In this document: one piece after another, positions 28,701-36,790 of the stretch
Layout of the letters: every line of letters begins with the position of its first letter
Numbering within the stretch: position 1 is the first letter of the stretch
NCBI RefSeq assembly: GCF_001620065.1
Contig: NZ_LQGV01000001.1
Span: 186,001 to 250,000, forward strand
Direction of reading: 5' to 3'
From: Microbacterium sp. TNHR37B
GTDB lineage: Bacteria > Actinomycetota > Actinomycetes > Actinomycetales > Microbacteriaceae
DNA: 64,000 bases
The notes under the pieces: generated by a model
The model's input: the letters and a program-made list of their open reading frames with translations, nothing else
What the model was told of the DNA's origin: nothing
Database searches by the model: none
Program-made: the position numbers and the translations under genes

Positions 28701-29265
28701 GGGCCTGGAGATCCCGCTGGCGAAGCATGCCAGCACCTCGATCCACGATCTCCTCTCGTCGGACGACGTCAACGATGGAGACCAGGTGACCGTGGCGGGC
28801 CTGGTCACCAGCGTGCAGCACCGGGTCGCCAAACAGAGCGGAAACCCCTACGGCATGATCACCGTCGAGGACTTCGACGGCGAGGTGACCGTGATGTTCA
28901 TGGGCAAGACCTACACGGAGTTCCAGTCGCTGCTGCAGTCAGACGCCATCCTCGTCGTGCGGGGGCGCGTGTCGCGACGGGACGACGGCTTGAACCTCCA
29001 TGGACAGTCGGCCTTCGTTCCCGACCTCGGCGCGGTCGATGAGTCCGGCCCGCTGATTCTCATGATGCCGGAGCACCGCGCGACCGAGACGACGATCTCT
29101 CAGCTGGCGGAGGTGCTCGGACGGCACCCCGGCACCACGGAGGTCACCCTCAAGCTGCACAAGGGCACCACGGCGAAGGTGTTTGAGGTGCCCCACCCCG
29201 TCGCGGTCACGGTGGACCTCTACGGCGAGCTCAAGGGGCTCCTCGGCCCCCAGTGCCTCGGCTGA
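25747..29265 (+). CDS. dnaE: DNA polymerase III alpha subunit DnaE (DnaE1 type)
   Basis: Replicative polymerase, 1172 residues. N-terminal PHP domain (FVHLHVHSEYSMLDGA, with metal-binding histidines), palm domain with GPGRGSGAGSMAAY and the catalytic aspartates in MPDFDVDFDDRR, fingers and little-finger (YRPGPMGANSHTNY; NKAHSAAYGLVSYWTAYLKAH), tandem HhH and C-terminal OB fold (about 990-1070). Full length for DnaE1; the intact PHP metal residues suggest a proofreading-capable type. Confidence 0.97.
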   Translation: MASDSFVHLHVHSEYSMLDGAARIGSMVQEAVRLGMPAIAVTDHGNTFAAFEFYRAAKDAGIKPIIGIEAYVTPGTHRSDKSRVRWGGPDQSDDDVSGSGAYTHMTLLSESTTGMHNLFRLSSKASIEGYYFKPRMDRELLQTYSEGLIATTGCPSGEIQTRLRLGQYDAARAAAAEFQDIFGKDNYFAEIMDHGLSIERRVMSDLLRISKDLSIPLVATNDLHYTHQHDATSHAALLCVQSGSTLDDPKRFKFDGDGYYVKSPAEMRQVFRDHPEACDSTLLIAERCEVEFNTSANYMPRYPVPDGETEESWFIKEVEKGLEYRYPAGIPDEVRKQAEYETSVIVQMGFPGYFLVVADFINWAKDHGIRVGPGRGSGAGSMAAYAMRITDLDPLQHGLIFERFLNPDRVSMPDFDVDFDDRRRGEVIQYVTEKYGDERVAQIVTYGTIKAKQALKDAGRVLGFPFSMGEKLTKAMPPAVMGKDMPLGGMFDPQHPRYKEASEFRAVIETDPEAKTVFDTAVGLENLKRQWGVHAAGVIMSSEPLIDIIPIMKREQDGQIVTQFDYPSCEALGLIKMDFLGLRNLTIIDDALDNIRANRGEELVLEDLTLDDKASYDLLARGDTLGVFQLDGGPMRSLLRLMRPDNFEDISAVIALYRPGPMGANSHTNYALRKNGLQEITPIHKEFEESLADILDTSYGLIIYQEQVMAIAQRVAGFSLGQADILRRAMGKKKKSELDKQFEGFQAGMRANGYSDDAVGKLWEILLPFSDYAFNKAHSAAYGLVSYWTAYLKAHYPAEYMAALLTSVGDSKDKMAVYLNECRRMGIRVLPPDVSESIRFFAAVGEDIRFGLGAVRNVGANVVDGIVAARADAPYSSFHDFLARVPPHVTNKRTVESLIKAGAFDSLGATRRALIEIHEDATEQAVLDKRREANGEVGFDFDSLWGDDEPQQVQKVPERPEWTKKDKLAFEREMLGLYVSDHPLAGLEIPLAKHASTSIHDLLSSDDVNDGDQVTVAGLVTSVQHRVAKQSGNPYGMITVEDFDGEVTVMFMGKTYTEFQSLLQSDAILVVRGRVSRRDDGLNLHGQSAFVPDLGAVDESGPLILMMPEHRATETTISQLAEVLGRHPGTTEVTLKLHKGTTAKVFEVPHPVAVTVDLYGELKGLLGPQCLG

Positions 29266-29282
29266 GTGACCACGCCCCCGAG

Positions 29283-29288
29283 TAGGAT
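29283..29288 (+). promoter_or_regulatory. -10 element TAGGAT before the dnaE-hisD membrane protein gene
   Basis: TAGGAT 38 bp upstream of the GTG at 29327. The leader carries GGAAGGA, 7 nt from the start. Confidence 0.4.
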
Positions 29289-29326
29289 TTCCTGGACCGA
29301 ACAGTCGACCCCGGAAGGACCATGTC

Positions 29327-30280
29327 GTGAGCGACGAGCACACCTCCCCCCGCCCCAAAGAGGAAACCGGTGGCCGGTTCGACGAACCCGTCGCGGCTGA
29401 CCTGGATCAGGATGTCGCCGACGACGCCACATCGACGACGGAGCCCGGGTCAGAGCCGGTCTACGGCATCGGGCCCTTCTCCCTGCGGGAAGTCGTGCTG
29501 CTGGGTGTCTGGGCGCTCGCGTTCATCGTCTCGTTCTTCTCCGTGTGGGTCGACACCGGCCTGTCCTCGGTGGCCCTGCCGTTCGGCTCTGTCTGGAGCT
29601 CGGGGATCGACTGGATCCTGACGATCGGCGTGCCCACGGTCGCCGTGTTCCTCATCGTCCTGCGCCGTTTCTCGCCGGAGGGGATTCGTCGCGTCGGTTC
29701 GCTGGCGGTCGATCAGTTCGCCTCGGTGGCCTTCTCCGTGTCGGCCGTCGTGTGGCTGGGTATCCTGTGGACCAACATCACGCGGGGTATTCAGACCGGC
29801 ATCTGGCTGAGCAGCTGGGTCGTGTGGGTCGAGTTCTTCCTGATGACCGCAGGAGTCTTCCTCACCGTTCTGGCCCCGTTCATCCGACCCTTCGATGAGG
29901 ACTTCCGCGACCGACCCGAGGTGCCCGCCCACCGGAACGCTCGGCCCGTCCGTGCGGTCATCCCGCGGCCGGCGCAGCCGCGGACCGTGGCTCCGATCGC
30001 CGACGGGGCGAGCGACGAGCCCCACGCATCGTACGACGCCGCGTTCGCGCCCCAGACGGACACGGGCGTGGTGGAGACCGCGCCGCCGGCCAGCCAGGCG
30101 TTCTGGGCCCTCGCCCCCGAGGAACGAGAGGTCGTGGACGAGAACGGGCTTCCGCTCTTCACCGTTGGCCCCACGGCGTGGGCGCTGGTGATCGAAGACC
30201 GCGGATCGAGCTTCGTCGTCCGGCACGAGGACGGACGCGTGGGAGTCCTCACCGACGTGTCCGGCGTGACGCGCGGCTGA
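29327..30280 (+). CDS. Conserved membrane protein of unknown function
   Basis: 317 residues. Acidic cytoplasmic N-terminus (1-45), four membrane helices (about 48-68, 86-106, 124-146 and 158-182), then a long Pro/Ala/Arg-rich C-terminal region ending in EDRGSSFVVRHEDGRVGVL. I do not recognise a characterised family. The GTG at 29327 is supported by GGAAGGA; the ATG at 29322 is out of frame and closes after two codons. It lies between dnaE and hisD with its own -10 candidate. Confidence 0.75.
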   Translation: MSDEHTSPRPKEETGGRFDEPVAADLDQDVADDATSTTEPGSEPVYGIGPFSLREVVLLGVWALAFIVSFFSVWVDTGLSSVALPFGSVWSSGIDWILTIGVPTVAVFLIVLRRFSPEGIRRVGSLAVDQFASVAFSVSAVVWLGILWTNITRGIQTGIWLSSWVVWVEFFLMTAGVFLTVLAPFIRPFDEDFRDRPEVPAHRNARPVRAVIPRPAQPRTVAPIADGASDEPHASYDAAFAPQTDTGVVETAPPASQAFWALAPEEREVVDENGLPLFTVGPTAWALVIEDRGSSFVVRHEDGRVGVLTDVSGVTRG

Positions 30281-30314
30281 CGTCCCGCGGGCGCGTCGCG
30301 TATCGCCGCGCCGG

Positions 30315-30320
30315 TACGCT
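30315..30320 (+). promoter_or_regulatory. -10 element TACGCT, leaderless start of hisD
   Basis: TACGCT, 6-nt spacer GGAACG, ATG at 30327. Confidence 0.6.
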
Positions 30321-30326
30321 GGAACG

Positions 30327-31640
30327 ATGCTTCGCACGATCGATCTGCGCGGTCGCGTTCTCACGCCGACCGATCTGAGTGCCGCCGTTCCCCGTGCCGC
30401 CGCGGCGCGGGACGAGGCCTTCGCCACGGCCGCCCGTATCGTCCACGATGTGGCGGATCGCGGCGAGACGGCTCTGCGTGAACAGGCCGAGCGTTTCGAC
30501 GGCGTCACTGGTCATGACATCCGGGTCCCGCAGGCGCACCTCGACGAGGCGCTGGCGGACCTGGACCTCGACGTGCGACGCGCACTCGAGGAGGCCATCT
30601 CCCGCGTGCGCCGCGCCTCGGAGGCGCAGGTGCCACCGCCGGTCGTCACGGAGATCGCGCCCGGCGCGCGCGTGGAACAGCGCTGGCGGCCCGTCCAGCG
30701 CGTCGGGGTGTATGTGCCGGGGGGCAAGGCGGTCTATCCCTCCAGCGTCGTCATGAATGTCGTTCCCGCCCACGTTGCGGGCGTCGCCGAGGTCGCGCTC
30801 GCCTCGCCGCCCCAGCGAGATCACGGTGGCCGCGTGCACCCCGTCATCCTGGCCGCGGCACGGCTGCTCGATGTGACCGAGGTCTACGCCATGGGCGGTG
30901 CGGGCGCGATCGGTGCCTATGCCTACGGCGTCGATGCGATCGGACTCGCGCCGGTGGATGTGATCTCCGGGCCGGGCAACAATTTCGTCGCGCTGGCCAA
31001 GCGCGTCGTGGCGGGTCGCGTCGGCACCGACTCGGAGGCGGGTGCCACCGAGATCCTCATCGTCGCCGATGACAGCGCGCAGCCGCGATGGGTCGCCGCC
31101 GACCTCGTCAGCCAGGCTGAGCACGATGAGCAGGCCGCGGCCGTGCTCGTGACCGCGTCGGAGGAGCTGGCTCGCGCTGTCGCCGTCGAGGTCGAGACGT
31201 TGGCCGCCAGGACCGCACACGGGCACCGTGTCGCTCAGGCCCTTGCCGGTCCGCAGTCGGCGATCGTCCTCGTCGATGATCTCGCCACCGCGACCTCCTT
31301 CAGCAATGCGTACGCTCCCGAGCACCTCGAACTGCACCTGAGAGAGCCTCGCGTGGATGACTTCGTCAACGCGGGAGCCGTCTTCGTCGGCGATCACTCG
31401 CCGGTCAGCCTCGGCGATTACCTGGCCGGGAGCAACCACGTGCTCCCGACGGGGGGACAGGCCCGCTACGCGGCGGGACTGTCGGCGTCGACCTTCCTGC
31501 GCCCCCAGCAGGTCATCGAGTACGACCGAGACGCGCTCGCGCAGGTGCAGCACGACATCGTGGCACTGTCGACCGCGGAGGCACTGCCGGCGCACGGGGC
31601 TGCCGTCACGACGCGCTTCGACGCGGCGGTCGCGCCGTAG
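30327..31640 (+). CDS. hisD: Histidinol dehydrogenase HisD
   Basis: NAD- and Zn-dependent enzyme for the last two steps of histidine synthesis; 437 residues. PGGKAVYPSSVVMNVVPA, ISGPGNNFVALAKRVV, SEAGATEILIVAD and LVSQAEHDEQAAAVLVT (zinc and catalytic residues) match the family, as does the C-terminal GLSASTFLRPQQVIEY. The rest of the histidine operon is not in the window. The TAG stop doubles as the first bases of the nrdR -10 element. Confidence 0.96.
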   Translation: MLRTIDLRGRVLTPTDLSAAVPRAAAARDEAFATAARIVHDVADRGETALREQAERFDGVTGHDIRVPQAHLDEALADLDLDVRRALEEAISRVRRASEAQVPPPVVTEIAPGARVEQRWRPVQRVGVYVPGGKAVYPSSVVMNVVPAHVAGVAEVALASPPQRDHGGRVHPVILAAARLLDVTEVYAMGGAGAIGAYAYGVDAIGLAPVDVISGPGNNFVALAKRVVAGRVGTDSEAGATEILIVADDSAQPRWVAADLVSQAEHDEQAAAVLVTASEELARAVAVEVETLAARTAHGHRVAQALAGPQSAIVLVDDLATATSFSNAYAPEHLELHLREPRVDDFVNAGAVFVGDHSPVSLGDYLAGSNHVLPTGGQARYAAGLSASTFLRPQQVIEYDRDALAQVQHDIVALSTAEALPAHGAAVTTRFDAAVAP

Positions 31641-31643
31641 GCT
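31638..31643 (+). promoter_or_regulatory. -10 element TAGGCT overlapping the hisD stop; leaderless start of nrdR
   Basis: The first three bases are the hisD stop codon TAG. A 6-nt spacer GAACTC follows, then the nrdR ATG. Confidence 0.6.
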
Positions 31644-31649
31644 GAACTC

Positions 31650-32120
31650 ATGCATTGCCCGTTCTGTCGTCATCCCGACTCTCGCGTGATCGACTCCCGA
31701 ACGAGCGACGATGGCTTGAGTATTCGCCGTCGTCGCCAGTGCCCGGAGTGCGGCGGTCGTTTCTCGACCATCGAGACCGCGAGCCTCAACGTCATCAAGC
31801 GCTCCGGCGTGATCGAGCCGTTCAGTCGCGAGAAGGTGATGTCGGGGGTCCGCAAGGCCTGCCAGGGGCGTCCGGTCACCGACTCGGACCTCGCAGTGCT
31901 CGCGCAAGCGGTCGAGGAGGCCGTCCGACAGACCGGCTCTTCGCAGATCGACACGAACGAGATCGGCCTTGCCATCCTCGGCCCCCTGCGCGAGCTCGAC
32001 GAGGTCGCGTACCTCCGGTTCGCGAGTGTCTACCAGGCGTTCGATTCGCTCGAGGATTTCGAGTCGTCGATCGCCCAACTCCGCGCGGATCACGCGCGCG
32101 GGCGGTCGCCCCAGGAGTGA
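31650..32120 (+). CDS. nrdR: Transcriptional repressor NrdR
   Basis: Represses ribonucleotide reductase genes in response to ATP/dATP; 156 residues. N-terminal zinc ribbon with C3-P-F-C6 and C31-P-E-C34, then an ATP-cone domain ([20 protein letters not shown] onward). No nrd gene is in the window. The start 9 bp after hisD is set by the overlapping -10 element. Confidence 0.96.
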   Translation: MHCPFCRHPDSRVIDSRTSDDGLSIRRRRQCPECGGRFSTIETASLNVIKRSGVIEPFSREKVMSGVRKACQGRPVTDSDLAVLAQAVEEAVRQTGSSQIDTNEIGLAILGPLRELDEVAYLRFASVYQAFDSLEDFESSIAQLRADHARGRSPQE

Positions 32121-32174
32121 CGAGCGGGCGTTTGTCCCGGCGCTGACCTGTCGGCCCGTCGCGGGCAAGAGGCC

Positions 32175-32180
32175 TAGGCT
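32175..32180 (+). promoter_or_regulatory. -10 element TAGGCT before pyrD
   Basis: TAGGCT, 8-nt spacer, ATG at 32189. No Shine-Dalgarno. Confidence 0.5.
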
Positions 32181-32188
32181 GAGAGCCG

Positions 32189-33229
32189 ATGTATCCCTTC
32201 ATCTTCCGCGTCTTCTTCGCTCGCATGGATCCCGAACGGGCTCACCACCTCGTCATGCCGGTGATCCGCGCGTTCGGGGTGTGGCCGATCGCTCCGGTCG
32301 TGCGCGCGATCACGCGTCCCGATCCCGCCCTTCGGACGCACGCGCTGGGGCTGACCTTCGACTCCCCGTTCGGAGTCGCCGCGGGTTTCGACAAGAACGC
32401 CGTGGCGGTCACCGGACTGCGTGCGCTGGGATTCGGACACGTCGAGATCGGCACGATCACGGCCATCGCGCAGGACGGGAATCCCCGTCCGCGGCTCTTC
32501 CGCCTGATCCCCGATCGGGCGCTCATCAACAGGATGGGATTCAACAACGACGGGGCGGCCGCGGTCGCGGTCCGACTGGAACGGCTCCGCCGTCGCCGTC
32601 GGCGTCCCGTGATCGGCGTCAACATCGGCAAGAGCCGCGTCGTCGACGTCGACGCCGCGACCGCCGACTATGTCGCCAGCACCGCCCTGGTCGCCGCTCT
32701 CGCCGACTACCTCGTCGTCAACGTCTCGTCCCCGAACACCCCGGGGCTGCGAGGGCTTCAGGCCGTCGAGACGCTTCGGCCCTTGCTGACCGCGGTGCGT
32801 GATGCCGCGGGGGCCACGCCGCTGCTGGTGAAGATCGCGCCAGACCTCTCGGACGACGAGGTCGCGTCGATCGCCGGGCTCGCGGCGGAGCTGGGACTGG
32901 CGGGACTGATCGCCACGAACACGACCATCTCGCGAGACGGGCTGGAGACGGATCCGGCCGCCATCGAGCGCGCCGGCGCCGGAGGGCTGTCGGGCCCTCC
33001 GCTTCGCGCGCGCGCACTCGAGGTGCTGCGGCGCGTGAGGTCGGTCGTTCCCGAGGGCTTCTGCATCATCGCTGCAGGGGGAGTTGAGACAGCGAGCGAT
33101 GTGCAGGAGCGCCTCGATGCGGGCGCTGACCTCGTCCAGGGCTATACCGGCTTCATCTACCGCGGCCCGCTGTGGGCGCGTCAGATCAACCGCGGACTGC
33201 GCCGGCGACGCCCCGCCGCGGGAGCGTAG
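32189..33229 (+). CDS. pyrD: Dihydroorotate dehydrogenase (quinone), class 2
   Basis: Membrane-associated FMN enzyme of pyrimidine synthesis feeding electrons to menaquinone; 346 residues. The N-terminal amphipathic segment (MYPFIFRVFFARMDPERAHH) is the class 2 membrane/quinone element. FGVAAGFDKNAVAV, NRMGFNNDG, VNVSSPNTPGLRGLQ (catalytic serine region) and KIAPDLSDDEV are conserved. Confidence 0.95.
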   Translation: MYPFIFRVFFARMDPERAHHLVMPVIRAFGVWPIAPVVRAITRPDPALRTHALGLTFDSPFGVAAGFDKNAVAVTGLRALGFGHVEIGTITAIAQDGNPRPRLFRLIPDRALINRMGFNNDGAAAVAVRLERLRRRRRRPVIGVNIGKSRVVDVDAATADYVASTALVAALADYLVVNVSSPNTPGLRGLQAVETLRPLLTAVRDAAGATPLLVKIAPDLSDDEVASIAGLAAELGLAGLIATNTTISRDGLETDPAAIERAGAGGLSGPPLRARALEVLRRVRSVVPEGFCIIAAGGVETASDVQERLDAGADLVQGYTGFIYRGPLWARQINRGLRRRRPAAGA

Positions 33230-33273
33230 GAGGGTCGTCGGCCACCGCCGGACGGATAAGGCCGGGCGCGGGA

Positions 33274-33840
33274 TCAGGCCGGGCGCTCTCCGCGGCGCAC
33301 CTGCGGCTTGGGCAGACGCATGAACCGCATCTGGATCGTGCGCATCGCCGCGTACCAGCCGAGACCCTTCTCGCGCCGGTCGCCCCATTTCTGCGTGCCG
33401 AGCTTCTTCACGCGGGTCCCGGTGATGATCATGTCGCCGATGACGAACAGGATGAACACCCACAGCCCGATGAATCCGTAGTAGACGATCGCGGGGTTGG
33501 GGATGAGGCTCAACAGGATCACGACGATCATCAGCGGCATCACGAGCTCTCCGATGTGCCAGCCGGCGTCGACGAAGTCACGCACGAACCGGCGCTGCGG
33601 CCCCTTGTCGCGGACGGGAAGGTAGCGCTCGTCCCCGTTGGCCATCCCGATCCTGGCCTTCTCGCGCTGAGCGGCGAGCTCCGACTTGGCCCGGGCGCGC
33701 GCCTCCTTCGTGTCGGCGACGAGGGGACGCTTGCGTGCGGCCTCCCGCTCGGCCCTCGTCGGGGTCGGGCGGTTCTTGCCGGGCCCTGCGGGAGCGCTGG
33801 GCTCGGTGTCGGGCGTGGGAGCGGCGGGAGTCTTGGCCAC
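33274..33840 (-). CDS. DUF3043 family membrane protein
   Basis: 188 residues. A basic, Ala/Pro/Arg-rich N-terminus (about 1-85, many KR and EAR units) precedes two close membrane helices (about 101-121 and 124-146) and a basic C-terminus. This matches the actinobacterial DUF3043 family of unknown role. The GTG at 33840 is chosen as the last start before the divergent M20 peptidase promoter; the frame is open far upstream through that gene and is a shadow there. Convergent with pyrD. Confidence 0.8.
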   Translation of the reverse strand: MAKTPAAPTPDTEPSAPAGPGKNRPTPTRAEREAARKRPLVADTKEARARAKSELAAQREKARIGMANGDERYLPVRDKGPQRRFVRDFVDAGWHIGELVMPLMIVVILLSLIPNPAIVYYGFIGLWVFILFVIGDMIITGTRVKKLGTQKWGDRREKGLGWYAAMRTIQMRFMRLPKPQVRRGERPA

Positions 33841-33875
33841 GGGAGCAACCTCGGTTCGGTGGAGAGCGTGCCTTC

Positions 33876-33881
33876 TAAGAT
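33876..33881 (+). promoter_or_regulatory. -10 element TAAGAT, leaderless start of the M20 peptidase
   Basis: TAAGAT, 7-nt spacer TACCCGT, ATG at 33889. It sits in the 48-bp divergent gap with the DUF3043 gene. Confidence 0.5.
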
Positions 33882-33888
33882 TACCCGT

Positions 33889-35283
33889 ATGACCTCCGAA
33901 CTCTCCCGGCGGGAGCGCGTGCGCTCTGCAGCCGACGCTGCCGTCCCTTCCGCCCTGGCCGACCTGGGCGCGCTCGTGCGGATTCCGTCGGTTGCCTTCC
34001 CCGGGTTCGACCGCGCCGAGGTCGAGCATTCCGCGGAGGCCGTCAAGGCGCTCGTCGAGGGAATCGGCATCTTCGACACGGTCGAGGTGAAGACCGCCCG
34101 TGTGGCAGCGACGGGTGAAGAAGGGATGCCCGCGGTCCTCGCCACGCGGCGTGCGCGCAACGGCCGTCCGACGATCCTCCTGTATGCCCACCACGACGTG
34201 CAGCCGGTCGGCGACGAAGGCCTCTGGGACTCTCCGGCGTTCGAGCCGACGGTCCGCAACGGACGCATCTATGGGCGGGGTGCAGCCGACGACAAGGCAG
34301 GAGTCATGGCGCACGTCGGAGCACTCCGCGCGTTCGTCGACGCCGTGGGAACGGACTTCGACCTCGGCATCAATCTCTTCATCGAGGGGGAGGAGGAAGC
34401 CGGCTCCGGCTCGTTCGCGCAGTTCCTGACCGACAACGCCGACGCCCTCCGAGCCGACGTGATCGTCGTCGCGGACTCCGGCAACTGGGACGCCGCCACT
34501 CCCGCCGTGACGGTGTCGTTGCGCGGAAACGCGCGATTCCGGATGCACGTGAAGACCCTGGACCACGCCTCGCACTCCGGAATGTTCGGGGGAGCCGTAC
34601 CCGACGCCATGCTCGCCACTGTCAAGCTCCTCGCCACGATCTGGGACGATGACGGCGCCGTCGCCGTCCCCGGGCTTCACGAGCGCGTCGCGGACACGCC
34701 GGAGTACGACGAGGCCACGCTGCGGGACGAGGCCGGAATCCCCGACGGAGTGAGCCCGATCGGACGAGGAACGATCCTCAGCCGCATCTGGAACAAGCCG
34801 TCGGTCACGGTCACGGGGATCGACTTCCCCTCCGTCCGCAACGCCTCCAACACGCTCACTCCGGAGCTGTCGGTCGTGATCAGTGTGCGCGTCGCTCCAG
34901 GGCAGCGCGCCGAAGACGCGTTCGCGGCCGTACAGGCGCACCTCACGCAGAACGCACCGTTCGGGGCCGAGATCTCCTTCCACGACGTCGACCTCGGCGA
35001 TGCCTTCCTCGTCGACACGAGCGGATGGGCCGTCGCGCAAGCTCGCGAGGCCCTCGCCGAGGGGTACGGCATCCCCCCGGTCGACATCGGCGTCGGAGGG
35101 TCCATCCCCTTCATCGCGGACCTGGTGCGGGAGTTCCCCGGCGCGCAGATCCTGGTGACCGGCGTCGAGGACCCGCACGCACGCGCCCACAGCCCCAATG
35201 AGTCGCTTCACATCGACACGTTCCGCCACGCGCTCGTGTCTGAAGCGCTCCTCCTGGAGGGGCTCGAGTCGACGACGCTCTGA
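33889..35283 (+). CDS. M20 family dipeptidase
   Basis: Zinc-dependent exopeptidase, 464 residues. Metal and catalytic residues lie in LLYAHHDVQPVGDEGLWDSPAF, YGRGAADDKAGVMAH, and the catalytic EE pair in FIEGEEEAGSGSF; the dimerisation domain and the C-terminal histidine (ARAHSPNESLHIDTF) are present. Likely cytoplasmic, as no signal peptide is seen. Substrate range not deducible. Confidence 0.92.
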   Translation: MTSELSRRERVRSAADAAVPSALADLGALVRIPSVAFPGFDRAEVEHSAEAVKALVEGIGIFDTVEVKTARVAATGEEGMPAVLATRRARNGRPTILLYAHHDVQPVGDEGLWDSPAFEPTVRNGRIYGRGAADDKAGVMAHVGALRAFVDAVGTDFDLGINLFIEGEEEAGSGSFAQFLTDNADALRADVIVVADSGNWDAATPAVTVSLRGNARFRMHVKTLDHASHSGMFGGAVPDAMLATVKLLATIWDDDGAVAVPGLHERVADTPEYDEATLRDEAGIPDGVSPIGRGTILSRIWNKPSVTVTGIDFPSVRNASNTLTPELSVVISVRVAPGQRAEDAFAAVQAHLTQNAPFGAEISFHDVDLGDAFLVDTSGWAVAQAREALAEGYGIPPVDIGVGGSIPFIADLVREFPGAQILVTGVEDPHARAHSPNESLHIDTFRHALVSEALLLEGLESTTL

Positions 35284-35340
35284 CCGGGGGACCCCGCGGG
35301 GCGATCGGCGTCGTTCGGGCCCCGTGAGGAGCGGGCCGCG

Positions 35341-35346
35341 TAGAAT
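35341..35346 (+). promoter_or_regulatory. -10 element TAGAAT upstream of erpA
   Basis: TAGAAT 60 bp before the erpA ATG, giving a short untranslated leader. GGGAG lies shortly before the start. Confidence 0.45.
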
Positions 35347-35406
35347 CGAGTCATCCCGCCGTCCCCGCCTCTCAAAGGCACTGACGGCCCGACCATCGGG
35401 AGAGCC

Positions 35407-35775
35407 ATGACCGACATCGCCACGACCACCGCATCCGACACGGCGCCCGCGCATGGTGTCGCGCTGACCGACGCCGCGGCGGCGAAGGTCAAGAATCTGC
35501 TCCACCAGGAGAACCGCGACGACTTGCGTCTGCGCGTCGCCGTGCAGCCGGGGGGATGCTCCGGGCTCATCTATCAGCTCTACTTCGACGAGCGCTTCCT
35601 CGACGGCGACAAGGCCGTCGATTTCGACGGTGTCGAGGTCATCGTCGACGACATGTCGGTGCCCTATCTCGAGGGCGCGACCATCGACTTCAAGGACACG
35701 ATCTCGGAGCAGGGCTTCACGATCGACAACCCCAACGCGGCGGGCAGCTGCGCCTGCGGCGACAGCTTCCACTGA
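35407..35775 (+). CDS. erpA: HesB/IscA-family iron-sulfur cluster insertion protein
   Basis: A-type carrier of 122 residues that delivers Fe-S clusters. The three invariant cysteines are seen: C51 in PGGCSGL, and C115 and C117 in the C-terminal GSCACGDSF. In mycobacteria a HesB gene (Rv2204c) also lies near ctaC, so the context is conserved. Confidence 0.92.
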   Translation: MTDIATTTASDTAPAHGVALTDAAAAKVKNLLHQENRDDLRLRVAVQPGGCSGLIYQLYFDERFLDGDKAVDFDGVEVIVDDMSVPYLEGATIDFKDTISEQGFTIDNPNAAGSCACGDSFH

Positions 35776-35846
35776 TCGCGCCTGTCGCCCCCTCCGAGAG
35801 TCGGGACATCCTGGGCGGATGGCCTGAATCGCGTGGGAGGTTGCCC

Positions 35847-35852
35847 TAGACT
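35847..35852 (+). promoter_or_regulatory. -10 element TAGACT upstream of ctaC
   Basis: TAGACT is 5 nt before an in-frame ATG (35858) and 38 nt before the better-supported GTG (35891). It probably drives the ctaCDF operon with a short leader. Confidence 0.5.
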
Positions 35853-35890
35853 GGCTGATGTTCGACCTTCATGACCCCGAAAGGTGCACC

Positions 35891-36790
35891 GTGCGCGTCA
35901 AACGTCGCCTCCGCTGGGCCGCAATTCCGCTGGGAGTCGCTTCGGCGATCACCCTCGCGGCCTGCACGCCGACCGAGCTGAACGGATACCTTCCGGGCTT
36001 CACCGACGACGGAACCCAGGCGACGAACCACACGCAGATGGTCTCGGGCCTGTGGGTCAACTCATGGATCGTGCTGCTGGTCGTCGGCGTCATCACCTGG
36101 GCGCTCATGGCGTTCGCCGCGATCGCGTATCGCCGACGCCGGGGCCAGTCGGGACTTCCCGTGCAGATGCGCTACAACATGCCGATCGAGATCTTCTACA
36201 CGATCGTGCCGCTGATCCTCGTGGTCGGCTTCTTCGCGTTCACGGCCCGCGACCAGGCCATCCTCGAGGACCAGTACGAGAACCCCGACGCCTGCATCAC
36301 CGCCATCGGCAAGCAGTGGGCGTGGGACTTCCAGTACACGGGGAGCGACTGCGAAGACGCCTCTGACGCGGTCTGGACCATGGGCGTCCAGGCTCAGACC
36401 AACGAGAAGGGCGATGTCACCAGCGAGCTGCCGACGTTGTACCTTCCGGTCGACAAGGAAGTGAAGCTCAAGCTCGTCTCGCGCGACGTCATCCACTCCT
36501 TCTGGATCATCGACTTCCTCTACAAGAAGGACATGTACATCGGCAAGGACAACTACTGGTCCTTCACGCCGACCCGTGTCGGGGAGTACGACGGCAAATG
36601 CGCCGAGCTCTGCGGCCAGTACCACTCGATGATGCTGTTCAAGGTGAAGGTCGTGGAGCAGGCCGAGTATGACGCCTACCTGGCGTCGCTGCGCGAGGCC
36701 GGCCAGACCGGCGACATCAACGACGCCTACGACCGCCTCCAGAACCTTCCCGGCACCGGCGGGAACTCCGAGTCCGAGGGAGAACACTGA
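35891..36790 (+). CDS. ctaC: Cytochrome c oxidase subunit II (lipoprotein)
   Basis: Electron-entry subunit of the aa3 oxidase, 299 residues. A basic n-region and hydrophobic stretch end in the lipobox LAAC (C25), so it is lipid-anchored. Two membrane helices follow (about 55-78 and 97-117), then the CuA domain with VIHSFW and [12 protein letters not shown]. The GTG at 35891 is chosen because GAAAGG lies 6 nt upstream and it gives a compact signal peptide. An in-frame ATG at 35858 would add 11 residues. Confidence 0.95.
   Translation: MRVKRRLRWAAIPLGVASAITLAACTPTELNGYLPGFTDDGTQATNHTQMVSGLWVNSWIVLLVVGVITWALMAFAAIAYRRRRGQSGLPVQMRYNMPIEIFYTIVPLILVVGFFAFTARDQAILEDQYENPDACITAIGKQWAWDFQYTGSDCEDASDAVWTMGVQAQTNEKGDVTSELPTLYLPVDKEVKLKLVSRDVIHSFWIIDFLYKKDMYIGKDNYWSFTPTRVGEYDGKCAELCGQYHSMMLFKVKVVEQAEYDAYLASLREAGQTGDINDAYDRLQNLPGTGGNSESEGEH

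Noticed and set aside
26533..28821. 762-codon minus-strand open frame inside dnaE
   Set aside because: Lies wholly inside a conserved DNA polymerase gene and has the composition of a shadow.
29322..29330. ATG-TCG-TGA mini frame before the 29327 gene
   Set aside because: Two sense codons only and out of frame with the gene. It is probably incidental to the GTG start.
33274..35772. 832-residue minus-strand protein containing the DUF3043 sequence
   Set aside because: Only the last 188 residues are real; the upstream part is antisense to the M20 peptidase and erpA genes.
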